A DNA stretch of 18,909 bases. Source: Pseudomonadota bacterium. Lineage in GTDB: Bacteria > Pseudomonadota > Gammaproteobacteria > Halothiobacillales > Halothiobacillaceae. The stretch covers positions 1 through 18,909 of the forward strand of contig JAJYPA010000108.1 of the NCBI GenBank assembly GCA_021795795.1, written 5' to 3'. The number at the start of each line of letters is the position of its first letter. The first letter of the stretch is position 1. The notes below the pieces were generated by a model, which saw only the letters and a program-made list of their open reading frames with translations, was not told where the DNA came from and ran no database searches. A program made the position numbers and the translations under genes. Shown here piece by piece: positions 1 through 6,827 of the stretch.

Positions 1-240
1 ATGAATGAGACGTCTTTCGACAGATCCATGTGCAACATCATCTGTCACACGGGACATAGGCTGTCCTCGCTTGATGGGTTTCGAGAAGATGGGGGATGGC
101 GAGAACGCCACCACCTATATGCAGGAATGGCTGTGTGAGACAGGCTGATATCGGCTAGATGAAGATGGGGTGGAAGCGGTACACTTGCCTATTTCCGGTA
201 AAGGCTGGTGGACGTGGTAAGGGGGCTGCAAGTGGTGAAG
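1..240. other. Leading region without a supported gene
   Basis: No convincing gene is visible here. A reading frame open from base 1 runs 45 codons to a stop at 136-138. It could be the tail of an upstream gene entering the window, but its Cys/His/Arg-rich composition resembles nothing I recognise. No GCTATACC box, clear sigma70 promoter or terminator is seen before the gene at 241. Confidence 0.4.
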
Positions 241-777
241 ATGACTGACAATAACGTAATTGACCTGTGGGGCACGCCAGAGATGGATCCGGAACAGGCG
301 GAAGAAGCCGCGCGGGAAAGATTCAGAGACGAGACCATCGATTTCGAGCAAGGCATACACGACCAGATAGCCCGCCTGCGGGATATCTGCGACGGGGACA
401 GTCTGCCTTTCCGGCATGGCGACCAGGTACTGCCGGTGCCTTTCCACCTGTTTGTCGATGCGCTGGACAAAAAACTGCGGTCCGGCATGGCCGCTCTGCG
501 TATCGAGGAAGACCCGGAAGTGGGAAAGGTGGCGCAGATCATCCCGCTCAAGCGCAGCATCAAGCCAAAGAAACCGAAGTCGCCTTACGAAGTAACCCCT
601 GCTGCCATGCCGGTCCGGAAGGCGCTGTCACCCGAAGAGATCGAAGAACGCCGGGTACAGCTGGAAGCCATGAAGGCGGAACGCCGGCGCCAGCGGGAAG
701 AGCAACTGGCATACCTGGAAGCCCGATACGGTGATGCACCCGCACAGGCTTACGCGGCGCTGATGGGGTGGCGTTAG
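241..777 (+). CDS. Hypothetical charged protein, first gene of the coupling-protein cluster
   Basis: I do not recognise this protein of about 178 residues. It starts MTDNNVIDLWG. A GTG 11 codons upstream (208) is an alternative start; neither start has a strong ribosome binding site (AAAGG lies 3 nt before 208, a weak AAG-rich stretch lies before 241), and I prefer the ATG. The N-terminal half is acidic. A lysine/proline-rich linker (around KPKKPKSPYE) separates it from a C-terminal segment of very high Glu/Arg/Gln content (EEIEERRVQLEAMKAERRR) that should form a long charged helix or coiled coil. There is no signal peptide and no membrane segment, so it is probably cytosolic. It lies 61 bp upstream of the next gene on the same strand, in the cluster leading to the VirD4-type gene. 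A role in transfer is only inferred from position. Confidence 0.6.
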   Translation: MTDNNVIDLWGTPEMDPEQAEEAARERFRDETIDFEQGIHDQIARLRDICDGDSLPFRHGDQVLPVPFHLFVDALDKKLRSGMAALRIEEDPEVGKVAQIIPLKRSIKPKKPKSPYEVTPAAMPVRKALSPEEIEERRVQLEAMKAERRRQREEQLAYLEARYGDAPAQAYAALMGWR

Positions 778-797
778 CCTATCCCGTTATCCCCGCC

Positions 798-805
798 GCT
801 ATACC
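798..805 (+). promoter_or_regulatory. GCTATACC box upstream of the 86-aa gene
   Basis: This is an exact copy of the octamer that recurs upstream of many genes in the window. It lies 33 bp before the ATG at 839 and on the same strand, so TATACC is a plausible -10 element. A GTTATCC stretch just upstream (786-792) is a degenerate look-alike. In the leader, TCGTG and CACGA could pair around the GAGG ribosome binding site. Confidence 0.45.
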
Positions 806-838
806 ATCGTGCGTTCATACAACACGAGGATAACGATC

Positions 839-1099
839 ATGTGGAAAACCCTGGCTGATAAGTACCGCAACGATGCACTGTACCGTGCCGCCATCGATGT
901 CCTGGCGGATCGCTATGGCGATGGGATGGCGTCCGCCATCAAGGCAACAGCGTTGGCCCCCAAACGCGAGGACACTTTCTGGGGGTGGCGGGCCGAAAAT
1001 TACCGGAATGATGCGGGCTTTCGCGTCACCATCGATTTGCAGTCCGCGCAGGGACGTAAAGTGGCCTACTCTGTCCAGGCAACCGCCTTCGCCGCCTAA
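839..1099 (+). CDS. Small hypothetical protein made of an internal duplication
   Basis: This 86-residue protein is unrecognised. The ATG at 839 is chosen over a GTG at 809 because a GAGG ribosome binding site (826-829) precedes it at suitable spacing. The sequence consists of two similar halves. YRNDALYRAAID with a following ATALA appears in the first half, and YRNDAGFRVTID with ATAFA in the second, joined by a short linker with FWGW. The corresponding DNA is also similar, so the gene arose by duplication of a unit of about 40 codons. There is no signal peptide or membrane helix. It lies between two other small genes on the same strand upstream of the coupling protein. Function unknown. Confidence 0.6.
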   Translation: MWKTLADKYRNDALYRAAIDVLADRYGDGMASAIKATALAPKREDTFWGWRAENYRNDAGFRVTIDLQSAQGRKVAYSVQATAFAA

Positions 1100-1158
1100 C
1101 CCGCAGCCCTTGCCGATCTGTGCATTGACAAGGGCTTTCATGCACAAAGGAAACCGTG

Positions 1159-1338
1159 ATGAAGAAATTACTATTGCGTATTCTCAGCCTTCCGGTCGAT
1201 ATGTTCTTGTTGCTGTTTATTGGCACCCTCTTGCTCAACATGCGGCTATTCAACATACGATGGGGTGATAAGTATCTAACGGACTACAAGGCGTATTTTG
1301 TCGAGACGGCAACTTTGGGTCTGTGCATGCGCGCCTAG
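1159..1338 (+). CDS. Small inner-membrane protein
   Basis: This is a 59-residue protein starting MKKLLLRILSLP. It has one long hydrophobic stretch (about residues 5-30, including VDMFLLLFIGTLLLNM) behind a positively charged start, so it is probably a single-pass inner-membrane protein with its N-terminus inside. An AAAGGA ribosome binding site lies 8 nt before this ATG; a GTG immediately upstream (1156) is the alternative start. A 7-bp inverted repeat, TGTGCAT (1119-1125) and ATGCACA (1140-1146), abuts the ribosome binding site and could modulate translation. The location just before the coupling-protein gene suggests a transfer-apparatus accessory, but that rests on position only. Function unknown. 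Confidence 0.55.
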   Translation: MKKLLLRILSLPVDMFLLLFIGTLLLNMRLFNIRWGDKYLTDYKAYFVETATLGLCMRA

Positions 1339-1359
1339 CCCTTGCAGGGTGCGGTCCCC

Positions 1360-1367
1360 GCTATACC
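1360..1367 (+). promoter_or_regulatory. GCTATACC box upstream of the coupling-protein gene
   Basis: This octamer ends 31 bp before the ATG at 1399. If TATACC is the -10, transcription would start near 1374, inside the following inverted repeat, leaving a leader of about 25 nt that ends in a T-rich tract. No good -35 is seen; TTGCAG at 1342-1347 is too close for standard spacing. Confidence 0.45.
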
Positions 1368-1398
1368 CCCATGATATTACCGGCATGGGGTTTCTTTT
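1367..1398 (+). terminator. Terminator-like hairpin abutting the coupling-protein start codon
   Basis: CCCCATG (1367-1373) and CATGGGG (1384-1390) form a perfect 7-bp stem with a 10-nt loop, followed directly by TTTCTTTT and then the ATG at 1399. It has the form of a Rho-independent terminator for transcripts arriving from the small genes upstream. Because it overlaps the GCTATACC box, an RNA starting from that box would lack most of the left arm. Confidence 0.5.
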
Positions 1399-3684
1399 AT
1401 GCACGCACCAGAACAAAACATCCTCGACTACACAGCGCAGCGGAATGCCCGCAACGCCGCGAACATCGCCATTGGACTCACGGCCATGACCGGCCTGTTC
1501 GGCAGTTTCGGGTTTTCCACCCTCGCCGTGCGCCTGTTCATCAGCCCCTACGTGAAAAACTTCTTTCCTGGCTATGTGTCCCTGAAAGCGGGAAGCCTGT
1601 CCCTATACAGCCCTTACGCCCTGTACCATGCGTACACGCAATTCTGGCACTACCCCATGATGCGGCACGCCTTCTGGTTCGCCGCGGGCGGCACGATCCT
1701 CAGCACCCTGGCCGTCGCCGTCTGGCAGTTCATCGCCGTCGGCAAAAAGCAGCGGTCCCTGTTCGAGTCGGACCTGCACGGTTCGGCGCACTGGGCGACG
1801 GCAAAGGAAGTGGCCCGGATGGCGTTGCTGCCCGCCAATAAGTCCAAACCGTCCCGCCGGATCTGCTACGTCGGCGGCTATCCCGACGGCCCTGCGGGCG
1901 GCGGCAAAGGCCACCTGCGCTACCTGCAGCACGCCGGGGCCGAGCACATCATCGCTTTTGCACCCACCCGTTCCGGCAAGGGCGTGGGCCTCGTATTGCC
2001 GACCCTGCTCGGCGGCTGGCGCGAGTCGGTGGTAGTACATGACATCAAGGGGGAAAACTACCTGCTGACCGCTGGCTGGCGGCGCAGCATAGGCCAGCGG
2101 GTACTGAAGTTTAACCCCGGCTTCGGCCTCGCGGGCGACGAGGACGCTGGCAACCAGTTGGCCCAGTGCTGCCACTTCAATCCGCTGGAAGAGGTCCGCA
2201 TCAGCACGCAATTTGAAGTAAAAGACGTACAGAACATTGCCACGATGATCGTAGACCCGGATGGCAAGGGCCTGAACGATCACTGGCAGAAGACGGGCTT
2301 CGCGCTGCTTACGTCCGTCATTCTGCACGTCCTGTACGCCGAGCCGGACAAGACCATGCGTGGGGTGGCCGCTTACCTGAACGACCCAGAACTGGAAAGC
2401 GTCGATATCGCTTTTGAGAAAATGATGAAGGTCGAGCATGATCCGGAAGGCAGGTTCCGCTGGAAAGACCAGCATGGGACAGCGGTTAAAGTGCATCCGA
2501 CCATCGCGCAATCGGCCAAGGAAATGCTCAACAAGGCCGACAATGAAAAGTCCGGCGTGATTTCCACCATGATGAGCTTTTTGTCCCTCTACCGGGACCC
2601 CATCGTCGCGGGGTGGACCGAGTATTCGGACTTCCGGATTCTCGATTTGCAGGACTGCGAGGACCCGGTGTCCCTGTACCTGGTGACCTCGCCGGAAGAC
2701 AAGAACCGCCTGAAGCCTTTAATTCGGCTGGTCCTGAATTTGATTGCCTCAAAGTTTACGGCCGCCGACCGGTTGATTGAAAAGGGCGGCCGCATGGAAA
2801 GCGTGGCAAAACACCCCCTGATGCTGCTGCTGGACGAGTTCCCCAGCCTGGGCAAGATGGACGTGTTTCAAGACACTATCGCCTTCCTCGCAGGGTACAT
2901 GGTCAAGCTGATGCTGATTGCCCAGGACAAGTCGCAACTGGAAGATGAAGGGCATGCTTACGGCAAATCCGGGGCCCAGGCGATCATCAACAACTGCCAT
3001 ATTCGTGTCATTTATGCCCCAAACGAGATCACGACCGCCGAGTGGGTCAGCAAGATGCTGGGTAAAAAGACTGTGGCGATGGAAAACACCAACCAGAGCT
3101 TCGAGGGCAGTTTCATCCCGTCGCCCAAGGGCCAGAGCCGTTCCGTGTCCTTTCAAGGGCGCGACCTGCTCACGGCGGACGAGGTGTTGCGGTTGCGCGG
3201 TCCTGAAAAGCGCGGGTCGGACATTGTCAAAGCCGGTGACATGCTGATCCTGGTAGCGGGCTTCGCGCCGGTCTACGGCCAGCAGATACTCTACTTCAAG
3301 GACGCGGTGTTTCTGAAACGGGCGCAGGTTCCGGCGCCGATGCGGTCCGACATCACCAGCAACCCCAAGGACTACTTCGCCATCTTTGGCGAAAGCGGCG
3401 GGGTGCGGGTGGCGCCGCAGGACGAGGATGTTCCACCGGATCTGGACGATTTTATGACCGACGAGGACCTTCCGGTAAGTGCTGTCACGGCGCCAGTCGT
3501 TACCGGGACAGGGGCAGAACAAGGCTCGGACGACGAAGTGAATGCCGGGGAAATGGCCTTGGTGATGCAGGCGCTGCAGGCCTTGCCGCAGGAAATGCAG
3601 GCGGTGCTGGCCGAGCGCGAACGCACGGCGCTGCAGCAGGATCGGGCTGACAACAAGGACGACTTTAAGGGGCTGCTGGCGTAA
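1399..3684 (+). CDS. traG: VirD4/TraG-type conjugative coupling protein
   Basis: This 761-residue type IV coupling protein is an inner-membrane ATPase that would deliver the relaxase-DNA complex to the type IV secretion channel. Two hydrophobic segments lie near the N-terminus (about residues 20-48 and 92-114), as in VirD4/TraG. LHGSAHWA (127-134) is the family signature before the nucleotide domain. The Walker A motif APTRSGKG is at 188-195, and the Walker B LMLLLDEFPSLG has Asp479-Glu480. The body matches TraG-type proteins throughout. The C-terminal tail (about 660-761) is acidic and low in complexity, and makes the protein longer than RP4 TraG. The start codon has no clear ribosome binding site and follows a terminator-like hairpin and T tract. 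The stop codon abuts the stop of the convergent transglycosylase gene. The assignment is secure; TraG versus VirD4 naming is a matter of system. Confidence 0.95.
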   Translation: MHAPEQNILDYTAQRNARNAANIAIGLTAMTGLFGSFGFSTLAVRLFISPYVKNFFPGYVSLKAGSLSLYSPYALYHAYTQFWHYPMMRHAFWFAAGGTILSTLAVAVWQFIAVGKKQRSLFESDLHGSAHWATAKEVARMALLPANKSKPSRRICYVGGYPDGPAGGGKGHLRYLQHAGAEHIIAFAPTRSGKGVGLVLPTLLGGWRESVVVHDIKGENYLLTAGWRRSIGQRVLKFNPGFGLAGDEDAGNQLAQCCHFNPLEEVRISTQFEVKDVQNIATMIVDPDGKGLNDHWQKTGFALLTSVILHVLYAEPDKTMRGVAAYLNDPELESVDIAFEKMMKVEHDPEGRFRWKDQHGTAVKVHPTIAQSAKEMLNKADNEKSGVISTMMSFLSLYRDPIVAGWTEYSDFRILDLQDCEDPVSLYLVTSPEDKNRLKPLIRLVLNLIASKFTAADRLIEKGGRMESVAKHPLMLLLDEFPSLGKMDVFQDTIAFLAGYMVKLMLIAQDKSQLEDEGHAYGKSGAQAIINNCHIRVIYAPNEITTAEWVSKMLGKKTVAMENTNQSFEGSFIPSPKGQSRSVSFQGRDLLTADEVLRLRGPEKRGSDIVKAGDMLILVAGFAPVYGQQILYFKDAVFLKRAQVPAPMRSDITSNPKDYFAIFGESGGVRVAPQDEDVPPDLDDFMTDEDLPVSAVTAPVVTGTGAEQGSDDEVNAGEMALVMQALQALPQEMQAVLAERERTALQQDRADNKDDFKGLLA

Positions 3685-4329
3685 TTACTTCCAGGTGATC
3701 GTCCCCGCCAGTCCGGGCGGCTTGTAGTGCGTGTCCACCTTGATCGGGGCGGCATTTTTCGGTGTTGTCCAGTATACGGTGAACGGATTGTGAAAGTGGC
3801 GGACGTGGTGGTACGCGAGGCCGCCACTGCCTTGCACCATGACCGGGATACCGGCCGCGGCGAGGATTTTATCCGCATACCCTGGATCGCCGATGAGTCG
3901 GCCCGAGTTGTATGCCTCAAATGCGTGGAAGAGGGCCACCTGGCCGGGGCCATATGCGGCGGCGGCGTGCCTGTATGCCGATTCCAGTATCTTTGCGCCT
4001 ACCCGGATATTCGTGCAGGCATTCAAGGCGCTGGCCGGGGTCAGACCATACGTGGCGAAGTTTTCCGTATCCACCTGCGCGATGCCCACGTCCAGTTGCC
4101 GGTGGCCTTCCGCCAGCAGGCGGTCGATGGTGGCGACGCCTTCCTGCACGGTTTGCGGGTTGTAGTCCCTGCCCGTAGCGTTATCCAGAATCACCAGCGC
4201 CCGCCCACCCGATTCCACTTTTACAATAGCCGACAAGGTGGACGGGGCGACAAAGGGGGCGCATTGCCGCGCCAGTTGCGCCACGGGGGTGGCACCTCGC
4301 ACCCCGGCATGGGGCTGCAAGGGGATCAC
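3685..4329 (-). CDS. VirB1-like lytic transglycosylase
   Basis: This 214-residue protein has the lysozyme-like SLT fold expected of type IV secretion transglycosylases, which open peptidoglycan for assembly of the transfer channel. The catalytic Glu is in VKVESGG (Glu39), followed by LDVGIAQVD (79-87) and AYNSGR (139-144), all classical family motifs. The tail after residue 160 is not conserved and includes a His-rich patch (AYHHVRHFHN). The GTG start at 4329 overlaps the stop of the upstream small gene as GTGA, suggesting translational coupling. No Sec signal peptide can be seen at this start, which is odd for a periplasmic enzyme. Its stop touches the stop of the coupling-protein gene on the other strand. 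Confidence 0.88.
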   Translation of the reverse strand: MIPLQPHAGVRGATPVAQLARQCAPFVAPSTLSAIVKVESGGRALVILDNATGRDYNPQTVQEGVATIDRLLAEGHRQLDVGIAQVDTENFATYGLTPASALNACTNIRVGAKILESAYRHAAAAYGPGQVALFHAFEAYNSGRLIGDPGYADKILAAAGIPVMVQGSGGLAYHHVRHFHNPFTVYWTTPKNAAPIKVDTHYKPPGLAGTITWK

Positions 4330-4508
4330 CCCAAAAGCCCGCCGCCGGCGTGCGTGATGGTGGCCATGTTGACCAGCACCACCCAGGTCAAGATGACAGA
4401 CGGCGCCCCAATGATCAGGATAGCCCCCAGCAGCCAGTTTGGTCCAGGCACCTTTGAGAGGGTGCTGGTATCCGGGACATCATACCGCGCTTTTTTAACT
4501 TCTTTCAT
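4326..4508 (-). CDS. Small single-pass membrane protein in the transfer cluster
   Basis: This 60-residue protein has a charged, soluble N-terminus (MKEVKKARYDVPD) and one hydrophobic segment (about 26-48, LLGAILIIGAPSVILTWVVL), ending in a Gly-rich tail. It is preceded by a good AGGGGGA ribosome binding site, lies 11 bp after the preceding 71-aa gene and overlaps the transglycosylase start by 4 bp. The gene is real by spacing and coupling. A role as a small conjugation membrane component is inferred from context; the family is not recognised. Confidence 0.7.
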   Translation of the reverse strand: MKEVKKARYDVPDTSTLSKVPGPNWLLGAILIIGAPSVILTWVVLVNMATITHAGGGLLG

Positions 4509-4519
4509 GGCTTTCCCCC

Positions 4520-4735
4520 TCAGTCGCCAATGAAAAAGCGGACGATGAGATAGCAGAGGACGGCCCCAAAGACCGACCCCACAAGCGCCAACAGCATCAG
4601 CGTCGTGCCGGGGTCCAGCACGAACATGAAATACCCGCCGACGCCGCAGAACAGCAGGACGGCAATGAAGATCCCGCCGGAATCTTCTATCCAGCCTTTC
4701 AGGTCCACCAGGGTGTCTTCAATGAATTCCAGCAT
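4520..4735 (-). CDS. Small two-helix membrane protein in the transfer cluster
   Basis: This 71-residue protein has a short acidic N-terminus (MLEFIEDTLVDLKGWIED) and two hydrophobic stretches (about 20-41 and 44-68), so it is predicted to cross the membrane twice. A strong ribosome binding site, GAGGTGA, precedes the ATG. The size and hairpin topology recall small pilin-like or membrane components of type IV systems, but no cleavable leader or pilin signature is evident, so no subunit is assigned. It follows the peptidase gene by about 60 bp and has its own candidate -10 element. Confidence 0.65.
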   Translation of the reverse strand: MLEFIEDTLVDLKGWIEDSGGIFIAVLLFCGVGGYFMFVLDPGTTLMLLALVGSVFGAVLCYLIVRFFIGD

Positions 4736-4757
4736 AAATCACCTCACCTCGTTTGTT

Positions 4758-4792
4758 GGTTATACCCACTGCACCCGGCAGGAAGCGTTATC
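4758..4792 (-). promoter_or_regulatory. Candidate promoter with an iteron-like site
   Basis: On the minus strand GGGTATAACC (4758-4767) resembles the recurring TATACC box and lies 22 bp before the start at 4735. Immediately upstream, 4779-4792 matches 13 of 14 bases of the core GATAACGCTTCCCG found twice in the candidate origin. This hints that an origin-binding protein may also act here. Confidence 0.35.
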
Positions 4793-4794
4793 CG

Positions 4795-5421
4795 TTATCG
4801 TCCCACTTTCAGCCAGAACTGCGATCCGGGAATGGTGAGATAGGGCACCGGGCGCATGGCTCCCAGGATGTTTTTGATCGGCACCGGGCCATAGTACGCG
4901 CTGGTGTACGCGAAGTTCCCCGGCGCATAATCCCAGAACGTGCCTTCGGGCACTGTGTACGTGCCATAAGGCAGGTGCAGAACGTTCAATCGTCCGCCTG
5001 CGATGCGGGTGACCACCGCGCTGTTGGGCAGGCGCTTACCGTCGGCAATCACACCCGTTTTCGTTACCGTCACTTTTTGTCCCGGCAGGGCCGCCACGAA
5101 CTTCATGAACGGCATCAGGTGGTCCGCACAATGCCAATGCCCGTGCGGGGCATATTCGAGCCACAGGCCGCTCATGGCCTGGTGCATGGCTGGGCTGTTC
5201 ACCGGCGGGCAGAAGAACACCCGGTCGCCGACCTTAAGGTGCTTTGGTGCAGGGCCGCGCTGATAAAAGCCTACGGGCATGCAGGTGGTCCTGTTGAACG
5301 ACCAGTGATAGTGCTCGGCCATACCGATCAGCGCTGCCGTCCCGGTCACCATGGCCGCGAGGCCGAAGCCGGCGATGTTCAGTAGTATGTGGCGCACGCG
5401 AGGTGCCGTCTGCAAGACCAT
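4795..5421 (-). CDS. traF: TraF-type conjugative S26 peptidase with Cys at the catalytic Ser position
   Basis: This 208-residue protein of the S26 family is related to signal peptidase I and to RP4 TraF, which processes and cyclises the TrbC pilin at the inner membrane. One N-terminal membrane segment is visible (about 11-34). The nucleophile box reads NRTTCMPVGFYQ (43-54); the family normally has Ser where Cys47 stands (SxPxG). The general-base region FMKFVAALPGQ gives Lys107. The C-terminal box AYYGPVPIKNILG matches the usual RYFGPV pattern. Apart from the Ser-to-Cys change the protein appears intact and of normal length. The ATG at 5421 has no ribosome binding site: it directly follows seven Ts after a terminator-like hairpin. 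Confidence 0.88.
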   Translation of the reverse strand: MVLQTAPRVRHILLNIAGFGLAAMVTGTAALIGMAEHYHWSFNRTTCMPVGFYQRGPAPKHLKVGDRVFFCPPVNSPAMHQAMSGLWLEYAPHGHWHCADHLMPFMKFVAALPGQKVTVTKTGVIADGKRLPNSAVVTRIAGGRLNVLHLPYGTYTVPEGTFWDYAPGNFAYTSAYYGPVPIKNILGAMRPVPYLTIPGSQFWLKVGR

Positions 5422-5451
5422 AAAAAAACCCGTTCACTGAAAGATGACGGG
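5422..5451 (-). terminator. Terminator-like hairpin abutting the traF start
   Basis: Read on the minus strand, CCCG/CGGG and TCA/TGA pair with one bulged base (arms at 5444-5451 and 5429-5436), and seven Ts lead straight into the ATG. It would end transcripts coming from the nucleotidyltransferase genes upstream. A second inverted repeat, GGGCGC (5464-5469) and GCGCCC (5482-5487), lies just upstream without a T tract. Confidence 0.5.
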
Positions 5452-5458
5452 GTATAGC
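5451..5458 (-). promoter_or_regulatory. GCTATACC box upstream of traF
   Basis: This minus-strand GCTATACC lies 29 bp before the traF start and partly overlaps the hairpin. The predicted start of transcription lies within the hairpin, so the new RNA would not contain the whole stem. The arrangement is the same as upstream of the coupling-protein gene. Confidence 0.45.
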
Positions 5459-5508
5459 GGGAAGGGCGCCCGGGAAGGGTTGCGCCCGGCAAGGGGGTTG
5501 CCTGGGGC

Positions 5509-6198
5509 TTATCTGGTCAGCACCTGAGACTTTAGCCACTTTTCCGGGCTGGCGTAGAATTTCTGTACTTTGCTCAACGCCTGTTGCGGATAATGGCTGA
5601 AACCGGGTAAAGGGCTAACGCGGCTAATTTCCCTGTCCCAATGAGACTTATTAGTGGCATAAAACGCCAGGCGTCTTTGTATGTCCTCAGATCGCGCAGT
5701 GAGGATGCCAAGATTCTTTTTTACCACGGTGGGTTCCTTCGCCAGGAATACCGCCATGTCAAACACGTCGCGCGCCGTAAAGCCATCCGCACGGTAGAAG
5801 CACTTCTTGGCGATGATCTCTTCAGGCTTGTCCAGCAAGACTTCACGGCCATGAATGGTCGCCGCCTGAGTAGAGTTTGCGACCAGGCGCGGCGCGGACA
5901 CGAAGTCCACTTCACCCAAGGCATCAAAAATCAGCTTGACGTGTTGGGAGTCTTCGCGGTAATGGGTGGTGAGGTCTTCCACCTTGTCATTCAGGCGTGG
6001 CGATAAAGCGGTCAGATATTGTGCATCCGTGATAAAAATATCGATGTCGCGGCTTAACCGGTGATGATACTTGAACATCAGCACCGTACCCCCGCCAACG
6101 GTCCATTCGAGCCTGGGCAGATGTGGGGGTAGAGAGTCTATCGCCAGCATGGCCTTGTCGAAAAGTGGTTCCCAGGCTTGCAGCCGGCCGGAATCCAT
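5509..6198 (-). CDS. AbiEii/AbiGii-type nucleotidyltransferase, putative toxin
   Basis: This 229-residue protein is of the nucleotidyltransferase superfamily, AbiEii-like. GGGTVL (35-40) followed by HHRLSRDIDIF (45-55) is the metal-binding nucleotidyltransferase signature, with Asp51 and Asp53 as likely catalytic residues. The downstream KPEEIIAKK (124-131) and RDVFDMAVF (143-151) are the other family hallmarks. Members act as toxins in type IV toxin-antitoxin or abortive-infection pairs, some by modifying tRNA ends. The start overlaps the stop of the upstream gene by one base (TGATG), so the two are translationally coupled. The protein is shorter than many AbiEii members, with the C-terminal helical part compact. 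Toxicity and substrate are inferred from the family only. Confidence 0.82.
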   Translation of the reverse strand: MDSGRLQAWEPLFDKAMLAIDSLPPHLPRLEWTVGGGTVLMFKYHHRLSRDIDIFITDAQYLTALSPRLNDKVEDLTTHYREDSQHVKLIFDALGEVDFVSAPRLVANSTQAATIHGREVLLDKPEEIIAKKCFYRADGFTARDVFDMAVFLAKEPTVVKKNLGILTARSEDIQRRLAFYATNKSHWDREISRVSPLPGFSHYPQQALSKVQKFYASPEKWLKSQVLTR

Positions 6199-6473
6199 CA
6201 GGCAGCCCAGGCGTCCAGCGGAAAATGAAAGCCCGTCGGAAATCCGGGACGGACGTACTGATCCAGAACGGCAAGCGCCTGTTCCACGGGGATGTGGCGG
6301 CCACGCAGAAAGCCGAGCTGCGCCCCAAGGTCACACTCATAAAAGAATGCCTGCAGCCCCATGGTGTCGGGGTCGTCAACCGCACCTAACCAGTCCGCCA
6401 GATCCTCGCCCGTTGCCGGTGAACGGCGCGGGGCGTTGATTGTGGTTAATACCATCCAGTCATTATTCATCAT
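6198..6473 (-). CDS. Small unknown partner of the nucleotidyltransferase, candidate antitoxin
   Basis: This 91-residue protein is unrecognised. It starts MMNNDWMVLTTINAPRR; two ATGs in tandem (6473 and 6470) are both possible and no strong ribosome binding site is seen. The sequence is mildly acidic, with predicted helices (GEDLADWLGAVDD, VEQALAVLDQYV). It has no winged-helix antitoxin domain of the AbiEi type and no DNA-binding signature. Coupling to the nucleotidyltransferase through TGATG and its position upstream suggest that the pair works together, as in a toxin-antitoxin module with an unusual partner. The function is inferred from context. Confidence 0.6.
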   Translation of the reverse strand: MMNNDWMVLTTINAPRRSPATGEDLADWLGAVDDPDTMGLQAFFYECDLGAQLGFLRGRHIPVEQALAVLDQYVRPGFPTGFHFPLDAWAA

Positions 6474-6527
6474 CCCAACAGTTTAATCCGTATGCGTCCA
6501 ACCGCAAGGCCTGCCGCCTGCAAGGCC

Positions 6528-6827
6528 TTACAGCGACAGCCCCAGGGACTGCCCGGCGAGATGCAATCCCAGTTCCTTCAGTTCCTCTTCCTGCGGATGA
6601 AAGCCCAGGTGCATAGCTTCAGAGACCATCTTGCGCTCGTGTATGCGGGCGATCTGGCGCTGGAACGACCCCACGGGCAGAGCCGCCGCAGGAATGTGCT
6701 GCTCTGCCCGCTTCAGGTGCTCTGCCAGCTTCGCCAGTTGTGCCCTGCGCCGGGGGCTGCACCCGGCAGGGCCGGCATGCGCCAGCTCATCGGCCAGCCA
6801 GCCCCGGATTTCGGCGGCGGCGCTCAT
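6528..6827 (-). CDS. Small helical hypothetical protein coupled to the 522-aa gene
   Basis: This 99-residue protein is unrecognised. It starts at 6827, where ATGA overlaps the stop of the 522-aa gene; an AAAGGGG ribosome binding site lies 8 nt upstream. The composition is rich in Ala, Leu, Glu and Arg (RRRAQLAKLAEHLKRAEQHI), predicting several amphipathic helices and no membrane segment. The stop-start overlap ties its synthesis to that of the 522-aa protein, suggesting the two products act together. Confidence 0.6.
   Translation of the reverse strand: MSAAAEIRGWLADELAHAGPAGCSPRRRAQLAKLAEHLKRAEQHIPAAALPVGSFQRQIARIHERKMVSEAMHLGFHPQEEELKELGLHLAGQSLGLSL

Noticed and set aside
1..138. 45-codon frame from the first base
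   Set aside because: Odd composition and no recognisable similarity. It could be the tail of a gene outside the window, but that cannot be supported.
1603..2511. Minus-strand open frame of 302 codons
   Set aside because: It is opposite the well-supported coupling protein; no motif and no start signals.
3727..4533. Plus-strand open frame of 268 codons
   Set aside because: It lies opposite the transglycosylase and a small membrane gene, which have catalytic motifs and a GTGA coupling.
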